A stretch of 12,745 bases of DNA from DATNFP01 sp035606335. Its GTDB lineage: Bacteria; Bacteroidota; Bacteroidia; Chitinophagales; Chitinophagaceae. The DNA is taken from contig DATNFP010000050.1 of NCBI GenBank assembly GCA_035606335.1, positions 1 to 12,745 on the forward strand. Reading direction: 5' to 3'. The notes under the pieces are model-generated. The model worked only from the letters and a program-made list of their open reading frames with translations, was not told where the DNA came from and did no database searches. This document shows, one piece after another, positions 1 through 6,679 of this stretch (the stretch's first letter is position 1; each line of letters begins with the position of its first letter). The position numbers and the translations under genes were made by a program.

Positions 1-1076
1 TTACCAAGCTTGGTTTTAGTCTGCCCTTCAAATTGTGGTTCAGGAACTTTTACAGAAATGATCGCGCTTAAGCCTTCACGGAAATCATCACCCGTAATTT
101 CAACCTTTGCCTTTTCAAATAATTTGTTTTTATCTCCGTACGATTTGAACACACGAGTAATGGCGCGGCGGAAACCTGCTACGTGTGTACCTCCTTCTAT
201 GGTGTTGATATTATTTACGTAAGAGAAAATGTGTTCGTTATACGATGTATTATATGACAGCGCTACATCTACAGCCACATTGGTATCTGCGTCGTGCGCT
301 TCTACATATATGGGATGCGGCAATAGAGGATCGCGTTTGGCACCACTGTCTAACATTTGCACAAATTCTACTATGCCACCTATGCTATAAAAAATTTCAC
401 TGGGAGGCTGCCCATCTTCCCCATGCTCGCGGGCATCTATTAATGTAATATGAATGCCTTTATTAAGAAATGATAACTCACGCAGACGACCTGCGAGAGT
501 TTCCCGGTTATAAGTGATATCTTTAAAAATGGTTGTGTCAGGATGGAAATGCACTAATGTACCTGTGCTCTCCGAAGAGCCGATTTCCTTTACCGGGTAT
601 TGGGGAATACCCTTAGCATATTCCTGCTCAAATATTTTTCCCTCACGCCATACATTTACTACCAGCTTGGAGCTTAATGCATTTACGCAGCTTACACCCA
701 CACCATGCAACCCTCCTGATACTTTATAGGAGTCTTTATCAAATTTACCTCCTGCATGCAACACTGTCATCACCACTTCCAGGGCAGAACGGCCTTCTTT
801 AGGAATAATGCCTGTAGGGATACCGCGACCATCATCAAGAACACTAATGGAGTTGTCTTTATGTATAGTGACTGTAATGTTTTTACAATAACCCCCAAGC
901 GCTTCGTCAATGGAATTATCTACTACTTCGTAGACGAGATGATGGAGGCCTTTTACGCCTATATCACCTATATACATCGCAGGACGTTTGCGTACTGCCT
1001 CGAGGCCTTCTAATATCTGAATACTTCCTGCATCATAAGTGGCAGGGGCTTGTAAAACTTCGTTTTCTATATCCAT
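1..1076 (-). CDS. gyrB: DNA gyrase subunit B, N-terminal part (cut by window edge)
   Basis: GyrB is the ATPase subunit of DNA gyrase (A2B2), which introduces negative supercoils. The minus-strand frame is open from the ATG at 1074-1076 to the window edge, giving 358 complete codons of a protein usually near 650 residues. GHKL ATPase motifs are all present: EVVDNSIDEA (about 50-59, with the Mg-binding Asn54), DDGRGIP (81-87), HAGGKF (107-112) and the glycine-rich lid GGLHGVG (121-127). The visible part ends in the QTKTKLG segment that carries the ATP-contacting lysine of the transducer domain. The wording RPAMYIGDIG followed by KGLHHLVYEVVDN fits Bacteroidota GyrB rather than ParE. The start is chosen because conserved sequence begins about 13 residues later and the frame has no better upstream ATG. 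A promoter and a dyad lie upstream. The C-terminal TOPRIM region is outside the window. Confidence 0.97.
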   Translation of the reverse strand, partial: MDIENEVLQAPATYDAGSIQILEGLEAVRKRPAMYIGDIGVKGLHHLVYEVVDNSIDEALGGYCKNITVTIHKDNSISVLDDGRGIPTGIIPKEGRSALEVVMTVLHAGGKFDKDSYKVSGGLHGVGVSCVNALSSKLVVNVWREGKIFEQEYAKGIPQYPVKEIGSSESTGTLVHFHPDTTIFKDITYNRETLAGRLRELSFLNKGIHITLIDAREHGEDGQPPSEIFYSIGGIVEFVQMLDSGAKRDPLLPHPIYVEAHDADTNVAVDVALSYNTSYNEHIFSYVNNINTIEGGTHVAGFRRAITRVFKSYGDKNKLFEKAKVEITGDDFREGLSAIISVKVPEPQFEGQTKTKLG

Positions 1077-1146
1077 ATTTTTAAATACCCGAAGTGTTTA
1101 TTTTAATGTGTGAGGGGCTAAAATGCCATCTTCGGATTAAAAGCAG

Positions 1147-1170
1147 AAAATTTACTCCTATGTAAATTTT
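1147..1170 (-). repeat. Perfect 9-bp inverted repeat in the gyrB leader
   Basis: AAAATTTAC at 1147-1155 and GTAAATTTT at 1162-1170 are exact reverse complements separated by 6 bp. The dyad lies immediately downstream of the predicted -7 element (1179-1186), so it would sit at the transcription start and the first nucleotides of the gyrB mRNA. It could be an operator or an AT-rich 5' stem-loop affecting mRNA stability. There is no T-run typical of a terminator in the gyrB direction. Confidence 0.5.
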
Positions 1171-1178
1171 TATTATTA

Positions 1179-1209
1179 CAAAGATAACTTAAATCAGAGG
1201 TTTAAACAA
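1179..1209 (-). promoter_or_regulatory. Bacteroidota -33/-7 promoter for gyrB
   Basis: On the minus strand, TTG (complement of 1207-1209) is followed after 20 bp by TATCTTTG (complement of 1179-1186). This is a full match to the TTG / TAnnTTTG pattern used by the primary sigma factor of Bacteroidota. Transcription would start near 1172, leaving a leader of about 95 nt before the gyrB ATG. The match is seen in the sequence; activity is inferred. Confidence 0.6.
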
Positions 1210-1270
1210 GGAAAACTATCCTTTTTAACAGGTTTAAAACAGCCTAAAATGCAGAAAATGTGGATAAAGT

Positions 1271-2083
1271 TTAATATTCTTTTTTATTTGATTTTTTTTC
1301 TTTATTAAAAAAACGAGGAGCATAATTAAAGGTGGCTCCCAGGCTAATGTATGCAGGTAAATTCCCGCTAACGCCAACTCCTGTAAATTGGGCTGTGGCG
1401 CCCGTCTGAAAATCAAATTTTATGTATTTATAGCCTACTTCCATATTTATAAATGGCTCGAAAAATCCTAATAATTGCCCTGTTACATCGGCCGGGTGGT
1501 TGCTTATTCCTATATCATACCGCAGGTCTGGATTTGCGGATTGAAAATCGTAATAATGATTGAATGCTATGCGGAAACCTCCCATCAATGAAAAAACATC
1601 ATTGCTAAACCCAGCTGCAGGTTGTATGAAGAAACGAAAATATTTACTGTTATAATTATAATCTGGGAGTGCTACACCTACCCTTTGCATAGTTCCTTCA
1701 CCAATGCCCGCTAAAATTTCCATATCTCCTATTCGGCCAAAAGGTGTGAAGTAACCTGCGCCACCTTCGAAACGGTGACCATTGAATGTTCCACCTATTT
1801 GCTTTGTATAGAGGTAATCTACATCCTCCGATATTGTTCTGTTTAATGTAGAGCGGTACGATCCGAATATGCCAATATGATTGACTGGTGCAAAAGCAAT
1901 ATCAACTGCCGGACTAACCTGTGGTACAGAATCACTTTGCGGTTTTATCGACGCTGTTATTTTGGCTTCATGAGCCTCTTTGAAGCCCATCACATTTGCT
2001 CTGTCGGGGAAATACATGCGTTGCATGCAGGAACTAAGTACAAAAACGGAAAGTACCGATGGTAGAATAAATTTATAGGACAT
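1271..2083 (-). CDS. Putative outer-membrane lipoprotein, beta-rich, function unknown
   Basis: This 270-residue protein starts with a short basic/hydrophobic signal peptide ending in the lipobox LSSC, with Cys19 as the lipidation site. No acidic residues directly follow the Cys (MQRMYF), so the surface-export signal known from Bacteroidota lipoproteins is not apparent and a periplasm-facing location is inferred. The mature part alternates glycine/aromatic-rich strands (for example GGTFNGHRFEGGAGYF and the end GATFNYAPRFF), which suggests a small beta-barrel or a beta-barrel-like fold. The early YFPDRANV segment followed by EAHEAKITASI resembles a common but uncharacterised Bacteroidota lipoprotein type (Y.PN..NVPLF.E.GEA), from memory. 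The C-terminus is lysine-rich. It is transcribed divergently from the T9SS-secreted gene. No convincing promoter or terminator was seen. No function can be assigned. Confidence 0.8.
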   Translation of the reverse strand: MSYKFILPSVLSVFVLSSCMQRMYFPDRANVMGFKEAHEAKITASIKPQSDSVPQVSPAVDIAFAPVNHIGIFGSYRSTLNRTISEDVDYLYTKQIGGTFNGHRFEGGAGYFTPFGRIGDMEILAGIGEGTMQRVGVALPDYNYNSKYFRFFIQPAAGFSNDVFSLMGGFRIAFNHYYDFQSANPDLRYDIGISNHPADVTGQLLGFFEPFINMEVGYKYIKFDFQTGATAQFTGVGVSGNLPAYISLGATFNYAPRFFNKEKKSNKKEY

Positions 2084-2170
2084 AGGCCATGAAAATAAAA
2101 AATATAATAATAGATAACTAAAACTATGCCGATTTTGAATAATAAGCGATATTAAATAAGTGTTAGGTTG

Positions 2171-2200
2171 TTGAATTTATATTATTATATGGTAGTTTTG
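2171..2200 (+). promoter_or_regulatory. Bacteroidota -33/-7 promoter for the T9SS-secreted protein gene
   Basis: TTG at 2171-2173, a 19-bp AT-rich spacer, then TAGTTTTG at 2193-2200 matches TTG-N19-TAnnTTTG exactly. Transcription is expected to begin around 2206, giving a leader of about 20 nt before the ATG at 2228. Only the pattern is seen; activity is inferred. Confidence 0.65.
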
Positions 2201-2227
2201 TTTTATAAAACCTAAATCATTCAACCT

Positions 2228-4678
2228 ATGAAGTCAAAAATCTATCTCCTGCTTTTTATTTTTTGCATTGCACTTGCGCATAAAGGGAATTCTCAAAACA
2301 TCTTAAAACAGGGTTTCAATAGCACCAGCTTGCCTGCTGGTTGGGGGCGGGTCGTTACTTTCGACCCCTATCTGGATGGTATTAATTGGCAATTTTTGAA
2401 TAGTGCAGGGGGGGCATCTCCCCATTCCGGATCAAACATGGCAGTTATGATTTCTGCCCTTGAGCCGATAGCTTATGACAAGGCTTATTTATGTACTTAT
2501 TCCCTGGATTTTTCAAAAGATACGACGGGAAACATTAAAGCAAGTTTTTGGATGTTTCGTGATACTGGTATTCGTGATTCAAGCAGGATAGATATGTACG
2601 TCAGTACATCGCCATATCCATGGATGGGATCTACCGCTTATATGGGCACGTTGTGGGTCGCTGACTCACCGGTTGTTTCATCCAGGGGATGGTATCAATA
2701 TACGTTTTCAATACCCGATAGTTTTAAAGGAAAATCAAATTATGTGATTTGGTGGGCAACGTCTGATACTACCAATTCTGAGTTGATAGATGATGTTTCA
2801 ATAGACCAGTATAGTGCTGATACATTAAAAGTTTTATATCCCGAACAGGATACATTGGTATGTATGGGCGGATCTCTTGCTGTAACTTATGGAGCAAATC
2901 ATTTATTTAATATTGGCAATGTGTTCAAGGTAGAGCTATCGGATTCCGGTGGGAGCTTTGCAAGCCCAACGATAATAGGTACTGACACAACCAACACGCT
3001 GGATGTGGTCAATTGCACACTACCTTCAGTGATGTCAACAACTAAAAGTTACAGACTAAGAATAGTATCAACCAGTCCCGCCGAAACATCACCGGATGAT
3101 GGTTATGACATACATGTGACAACGGCATTGAACAGTGCATTTACGGCTACAAGCAATAGCCCTATATGTTGGGGAGATACAGCTAAGTTAATAGGGAGCA
3201 CTACTGATTATGACATAACATATACATGGAGGGGGCCATATAGCTTTTTATCAAACGAACAGAACCCGGAAATTCCGGATTATAAGCATTTCGGGACGGG
3301 GACTTATTCTTTAACAATTTCACGTAATGGTTGCCCTTCAGTTTCCAAAAATGTTCTGTTGGAGGATGATTCTGCTCACCCCGCTTTGCCTACAGATAGT
3401 AGTAATACTCCAGTATGTGCAGGAAGTACATTAAAATTATATGCAGGCAATACCCTCAGCGGTGGCGTTTATAATTGGAGTGGCCCTGATACCTTTTCTT
3501 CAACGGCAAAAAATCCTACTATCGCAAATATAAAGGTTAGCGATTCAGGGAAGTATTATGTATATGTACAACTTCATGGCTGTAGGTCGGCTACCGATAG
3601 CATTGATATAAAAGTGAATGTCACACCTGCGATGCCTTCTGATTCCAGCAATAGCCCTGTATGCTCAGGAAGTGAATTGAAGCTTTTTAGTAAGGATGAT
3701 ACTTCAGGAGTAACCTACTCATGGAGTGGTCCTGACAGTTTTGCATCTTCGGTTCAAAATCCAACGATAGCGACAACAACTTTAAAAAGCTCAGGTTTCT
3801 ATTATGTGGCAGTCGAGAAAAATGGCTGCTTATCGCACCTGGATAGTATCAATGTTAAAATAAATCCTGTACCTGTAGCACCATCTGACTCAAGCAATGG
3901 TCCAGTATGTTTGGGAAGTAAACTGGAGCTTTTTAGTAAAGACGATACATCAGGAGTTACTTATTCATGGAGTGGCCCTGATAGCTTTGCCTCTTCAGTT
4001 CAAAACCCGACAATAGCAGCCACTATCGCAAAAGATTCAGGCTTTTATTTCGTGGTAGCTAAGAAAAATGGCTGTTTATCAAGTACAGACAGTATCCATA
4101 TTGCCATAGATTCTGTAATAATACCCACCGTAAAAATATCAGTGAGTCCAGATACACTTGTTAGTGCAGGAGCAACAGTAACATTTACTGCAACAGTAAC
4201 GGGAGGAGGTACAAGCCCTGTCTATAAATGGCTGAAAAATAATGTTGTTATTCCCGGGGCAACCACCAATACCTATGTCACCAATAAACTTGCTAATAAA
4301 GATGTAATAACAGCAATAGTGCAGAGCAATGCGATGTGTGCCATGCCTGATACTGCAATGAGCAATGCTATACGAATAGGGATTATCCCAACCGATGTTT
4401 ATTCGCTTGACAATGGTAGTAATATTGCACTGTATCCTAACCCTAATAATGGCAGTTTCATAATTAAAGGCGCTATTCAAAACAGCACAAATGATAAGAC
4501 TTCTATTGAGATCGTAAATATAGTTGGCCAAACTATCTATAATGATATTGCTTTATCACAGAATGGGATAATAAATAAACGGATTGATCTGAGCAGCAAT
4601 ATTCCCAATGGTTTGTATGTATTGCGTCTTAAAACAGGAGAAAATCACATTATAATGCGTTTTACGTTGCAGAGATGA
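2228..4678 (+). CDS. T9SS type A sorted modular adhesin-like secreted protein
   Basis: This 816-residue extracellular protein is probably exported by Sec and then by the type IX secretion system to the cell surface or medium. Residues 1-23 form a signal peptide ending near GNSQ. Residues about 24-194 look like a choice-of-anchor J/cleaved-adhesin jelly-roll domain (NILKQGFNSTSLPAGW at its start, LIDDVSID at its end). Residues about 195-310 are a beta-sandwich of the type seen in other Bacteroidota secreted proteins (VELSDSGGSF, YRLRIVSTSP). Four Ig/PKD-like repeats begin at residues 312, 395, 477 and 559, each with a PxC near its start and an NGC/HGC near its end that could form a disulfide. 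Another Ig-like domain covers about 636-725. The tail from about 728 has ALYPNPNNGSF, VGQTIY and NIPNGLYVLRL, which are typical of the T9SS type A sorting domain. No catalytic domain is seen, so adhesion or a structural surface role is inferred. Confidence 0.9.
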   Translation: MKSKIYLLLFIFCIALAHKGNSQNILKQGFNSTSLPAGWGRVVTFDPYLDGINWQFLNSAGGASPHSGSNMAVMISALEPIAYDKAYLCTYSLDFSKDTTGNIKASFWMFRDTGIRDSSRIDMYVSTSPYPWMGSTAYMGTLWVADSPVVSSRGWYQYTFSIPDSFKGKSNYVIWWATSDTTNSELIDDVSIDQYSADTLKVLYPEQDTLVCMGGSLAVTYGANHLFNIGNVFKVELSDSGGSFASPTIIGTDTTNTLDVVNCTLPSVMSTTKSYRLRIVSTSPAETSPDDGYDIHVTTALNSAFTATSNSPICWGDTAKLIGSTTDYDITYTWRGPYSFLSNEQNPEIPDYKHFGTGTYSLTISRNGCPSVSKNVLLEDDSAHPALPTDSSNTPVCAGSTLKLYAGNTLSGGVYNWSGPDTFSSTAKNPTIANIKVSDSGKYYVYVQLHGCRSATDSIDIKVNVTPAMPSDSSNSPVCSGSELKLFSKDDTSGVTYSWSGPDSFASSVQNPTIATTTLKSSGFYYVAVEKNGCLSHLDSINVKINPVPVAPSDSSNGPVCLGSKLELFSKDDTSGVTYSWSGPDSFASSVQNPTIAATIAKDSGFYFVVAKKNGCLSSTDSIHIAIDSVIIPTVKISVSPDTLVSAGATVTFTATVTGGGTSPVYKWLKNNVVIPGATTNTYVTNKLANKDVITAIVQSNAMCAMPDTAMSNAIRIGIIPTDVYSLDNGSNIALYPNPNNGSFIIKGAIQNSTNDKTSIEIVNIVGQTIYNDIALSQNGIINKRIDLSSNIPNGLYVLRLKTGENHIIMRFTLQR
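3161..4147 (+). repeat. Four tandem in-frame Ig/PKD-like repeats of about 82 codons
   Basis: The repeats begin at 3161, 3410, 3656 and 3902, with steps of 249, 246 and 246 bp (83, 82 and 82 codons). Each begins P[IV]C, has YxWxGPxxF and xNPxI in the middle, and ends with a G-Y/F-Y-aromatic strand and [NH]GC. The third and fourth are closest: 30 consecutive residues (486-515 and 568-597) are identical, although half of the codons differ at the third base. The first is the most divergent. The boundary of the last repeat with the next Ig-like domain is approximate. Confidence 0.85.
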
Positions 4679-4695
4679 TATTTTAAACATAAACT

Positions 4696-4732
4696 AAAAG
4701 CAAGAGCCTCTTATTTAGAGGCTCTTGCTTTT
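4696..4732 (+). terminator. Strong hairpin terminator after the T9SS gene
   Basis: A perfect 15-bp stem (arms 4696-4710 and 4718-4732) with a 7-nt loop starts 17 nt after the stop codon. The distal arm ends in TTTT and the proximal arm starts with AAAA, so the structure could work in both directions. On the plus strand it separates the secreted-protein gene from the CoA-transferase operon. Confidence 0.85.
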
Positions 4733-4737
4733 GTAGC

Positions 4738-4767
4738 AACTATATTATTATTACATAACATATAGTT
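4738..4767. repeat. 8-bp inverted repeat upstream of scoA
   Basis: AACTATAT at 4738-4745 and ATATAGTT at 4760-4767 are exact reverse complements with a 14-bp spacer. They lie just after the terminator and 55 bp before the scoA start, where an operator could sit. The region is very AT-rich, so chance is a real possibility. No good TTG/TAnnTTTG promoter was found in this gap. Confidence 0.3.
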
Positions 4768-4822
4768 ATATAAAACACCACATCTCCAAAGCTTTCTTAA
4801 TTTAGCGGCAAATTTCTACTCA

Positions 4823-5527
4823 ATGGGATTGAATAAAGTTGTTACCGGAGCTGATGAAGCCATTCATGATATTTCATCAGGAGTAACATTAATGCTGGGT
4901 GGTTTTGGACTGTGTGGCATACCCGAAAATTGTATCCAGGCGCTTGTAAGAAAGGGCATCGATAACCTGACTTGTATTTCTAATAATGCCGGTGTGGATG
5001 ATTTTGGAATAGGGTTGTTGCTGCAGAAAAAGCAGGTAAAGAAAATGATCGCCTCTTACGTTGGAGAAAATGCAGAATTTGAAAGACAATTGTTGAGTGG
5101 AGAGCTTGAAGTAGAGCTGGTTCCACAGGGCACATTGGCAACACGCTGTATGGCCGCAGGATATGGAATGCCTGCCATATACACACCAGCAGGATATGGC
5201 ACTGAAGTGGCTGAAGGCAAAGAAATACGCGAATTCAATGGTAAAAATTACTTGCTGGAATTTGCTTTTAATCCCGACTTTGCAATTGTAAAAGCATGGA
5301 AAGGAGACACACAGGGCAATCTTATTTTTAAAGAAACGTCAAGGAATTTCAATCCTATGATGGCTATGGCCGGTAAAGTAACTATTGCTGAAGTAGAAGA
5401 GTTAGTCCCGGCTGGCCAGCTTGATCCCAACCAGGTGCACACTCCCGGAATATATGTACACCGTATTTTCCAGGGAGTTAATTATGAAAAAAGGATTGAG
5501 CAGAGAACGGTAAGAAAAAGAAATTAA
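4823..5527 (+). CDS. scoA: 3-oxoacid CoA-transferase subunit A
   Basis: This is the alpha subunit of the two-subunit succinyl-CoA:3-oxoacid CoA-transferase (family I), a cytoplasmic enzyme that moves CoA from succinyl-CoA to acetoacetate or similar 3-oxoacids. At 234 residues it has the usual length. The N-terminal domain carries the glycine-rich CoA-binding signature GGFGLCGIPE (26-35), then CISNNAG, the SYVGEN motif and the VPQGTLATR region. The central AGYGTEVAEGKE and the AIVKAWKGDTQGN stretch are characteristic of the SCOT type. The start gives an N-terminus (MGLNKVV) that matches the family. It is followed by scoB after 59 bp. The same family includes acetate CoA-transferases such as AtoD/AtoA, so the exact acid substrate is inferred. 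Confidence 0.93.
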   Translation: MGLNKVVTGADEAIHDISSGVTLMLGGFGLCGIPENCIQALVRKGIDNLTCISNNAGVDDFGIGLLLQKKQVKKMIASYVGENAEFERQLLSGELEVELVPQGTLATRCMAAGYGMPAIYTPAGYGTEVAEGKEIREFNGKNYLLEFAFNPDFAIVKAWKGDTQGNLIFKETSRNFNPMMAMAGKVTIAEVEELVPAGQLDPNQVHTPGIYVHRIFQGVNYEKRIEQRTVRKRN

Positions 5528-5586
5528 TAAGAAAATATTTGTAACAATATTCATTAACTACTAAAAGCCCTTTGGGGATTTAGTTT

Positions 5587-6243
5587 ATGGCATTAAATAA
5601 AGAACAGATCGCAAAGCGTATTGCAAAGGAATTGAAAGATGGTTATTACGTGAATCTTGGGATCGGCATACCGACTTTAGTCGCTAATTATATTCCGGAA
5701 GGTGTGAATGTGGTATTGCAAAGCGAAAATGGATTGTTAGGAATGGGACCTTTCCCATTTGAAGGTGATGAGGATCCTGATTTGATCAATGCGGGCAAAC
5801 AAACAATTACTACTGTGCCTGGCTCTGCTTTTTTTGATAGTGCTATGAGCTTTGGTATGATAAGAGCCGGTAAGGTAGATCTTACAGTGCTTGGTGCCAT
5901 GGAGGTTTCTGATAATGGTGATATTGCCAACTGGAAGATTCCCGGCAAAATGGTAAAAGGCATGGGTGGCGCAATGGATCTTGTTGCGTCTGCAAAGAAT
6001 ATAATTGTTGCCATGCAACATACTAACCCCAAAGGTGAAAGTAAGTTGTTGCCCAAATGTACATTGCCGTTAACAGGAGTAGGTTGTGTGAAAAAAATAG
6101 TAAGTGATCTGGGAGTATTTGATATTACACCCGAAGGATTCAGATGCATTGAATTAGCACCCGGTGTAACTGTAGAGGAAATAAAAGCAAAAACAGCAGG
6201 AAGGCTTGTAATTGCAGATAATGTGAAAGAAATAGCTGTGTAA
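5587..6243 (+). CDS. scoB: 3-oxoacid CoA-transferase subunit B
   Basis: This is the beta subunit, which supplies the catalytic glutamate that forms the enzyme-CoA thioester intermediate. At 218 residues it is full length. The active-site signature SENGLLGMGP is present, with Glu47 as the expected nucleophile, preceded by the glycine-rich NLGIGIPTLVANY segment (23-35). Downstream landmarks are INAGKQTITTVPG, SFGMIRAGKVDLTVLGAMEVS and KMVKGMGGAMDLV, all typical of the ScoB/AtoA family. It pairs with the upstream scoA. Its stop codon overlaps the start of the arsC-like gene in the sequence TAATG, which suggests translational coupling. The substrate is most likely acetoacetate with succinyl-CoA, by family; this was not shown here. 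Confidence 0.94.
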   Translation: MALNKEQIAKRIAKELKDGYYVNLGIGIPTLVANYIPEGVNVVLQSENGLLGMGPFPFEGDEDPDLINAGKQTITTVPGSAFFDSAMSFGMIRAGKVDLTVLGAMEVSDNGDIANWKIPGKMVKGMGGAMDLVASAKNIIVAMQHTNPKGESKLLPKCTLPLTGVGCVKKIVSDLGVFDITPEGFRCIELAPGVTVEEIKAKTAGRLVIADNVKEIAV

Positions 6244-6593
6244 TGGTATCGGAAGTCATCATTTATCATAACGGGCGTTGTAGCAAAAGCAGGGGCGCTC
6301 TGGAGATACTCCAGGAAAAAGGCATTCCTCACGAAGTGCGTTATTACTTAATGGAGCCATTAAGCCAAAAAGAATTAAAAGATGTTTTAAAAAAATTGGG
6401 CATAAAGGCTTCTGAATTAGTAAGAAAAAGTGAAGATCTGTATAAAGAGCAATATAAAGACAAAGAGCTGACTGAAAAGGAATGGATAAAAGTACTTGCA
6501 GAAAATCCAATATTAATTCAACGCCCGATAGTAGTAAAAGGAGACAAAGCCATAATAGCCAGGCCACCTGAAAGGGTGTTAGAGATAATATAA
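6243..6593 (+). CDS. ArsC-family (glutaredoxin-type) arsenate reductase-like protein
   Basis: This 116-residue cytoplasmic protein has the thioredoxin-like fold of the ArsC/Spx/YffB superfamily. The N-terminal IIYHNGRCSKSR holds Cys13, equivalent to the catalytic Cys12 of the E. coli plasmid R773 ArsC. The three arginines that bind arsenate in that enzyme also have counterparts: Arg61 in LVRKSEDLYKE, Arg94 in PILIQRPIVV and Arg107 in IIARPPERVLEI. Full motif conservation favours a real reductase over a Spx-like regulator. No arsB, acr3 or arsR is nearby, so arsenic resistance is not supported by context and another thiol or oxyanion substrate is possible. The ATG overlaps the scoB stop by one base. 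A strong terminator follows at once. Confidence 0.85.
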   Translation: MVSEVIIYHNGRCSKSRGALEILQEKGIPHEVRYYLMEPLSQKELKDVLKKLGIKASELVRKSEDLYKEQYKDKELTEKEWIKVLAENPILIQRPIVVKGDKAIIARPPERVLEII

Positions 6594-6594
6594 G

Positions 6595-6630
6595 AAAATT
6601 AAGCCCTTAGTTTAAGGGCTTAATTTTTTT
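6595..6630 (+). terminator. Strong rho-independent terminator of the scoAB-arsC operon
   Basis: Arms 6595-6609 and 6613-6627 form a 15-bp perfect stem (AAAATTAAGCCCTTA and its complement) with a 3-nt loop, followed by three further T residues. It begins two bases after the stop codon of the arsC-like gene. The A-run on the other side means it could also terminate minus-strand transcripts. Confidence 0.9.
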
Positions 6631-6679
6631 ATACTTCTTTGCAATCTTTATTAATTTTATTGTCTTTCAAAGGCGCGGC

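Noticed and set aside
10..1013. Several plus-strand open frames of 67-85 codons in the first kilobase
   Set aside because: All lie antisense to gyrB, whose continuous minus-strand frame with GHKL motifs explains the region.
1208..1225. Small hairpin AAGGA/TCCTT downstream of the lipoprotein gene as its terminator
   Set aside because: Only five base pairs with a short, interrupted T-run in the minus direction, and it overlaps the gyrB -33 region; too weak to call.
2119..2126. TAGTTTTA on the minus strand as -7 box of the lipoprotein gene
   Set aside because: The last consensus base is wrong and no TTG lies at the right distance upstream.
3161..4147. Regular repeats considered as CRISPR or other DNA repeats
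   Set aside because: The period is about 246 bp, always in frame, and differences are mostly silent, so these are protein domain repeats.
4139..4531. Minus-strand open frame of 130 codons inside the T9SS-secreted gene
   Set aside because: Antisense to the Ig-like and sorting domains of a well-supported gene; its Cys/Tyr/Ile-rich translation has no domain character.
5540..5580. AATATT pair and CCCTTTGGGG in the scoA-scoB gap as regulatory hairpins
   Set aside because: Arms are short, self-complementary or only three to four bases, and fully explained by AT-rich chance.
5688..6332. Long open frame of 214 codons on the minus strand opposite scoB and the start of the arsC-like gene
   Set aside because: It is wholly antisense to two genes with clear catalytic motifs, resembles no family I know, and looks like a by-product of codon use in the real frames.
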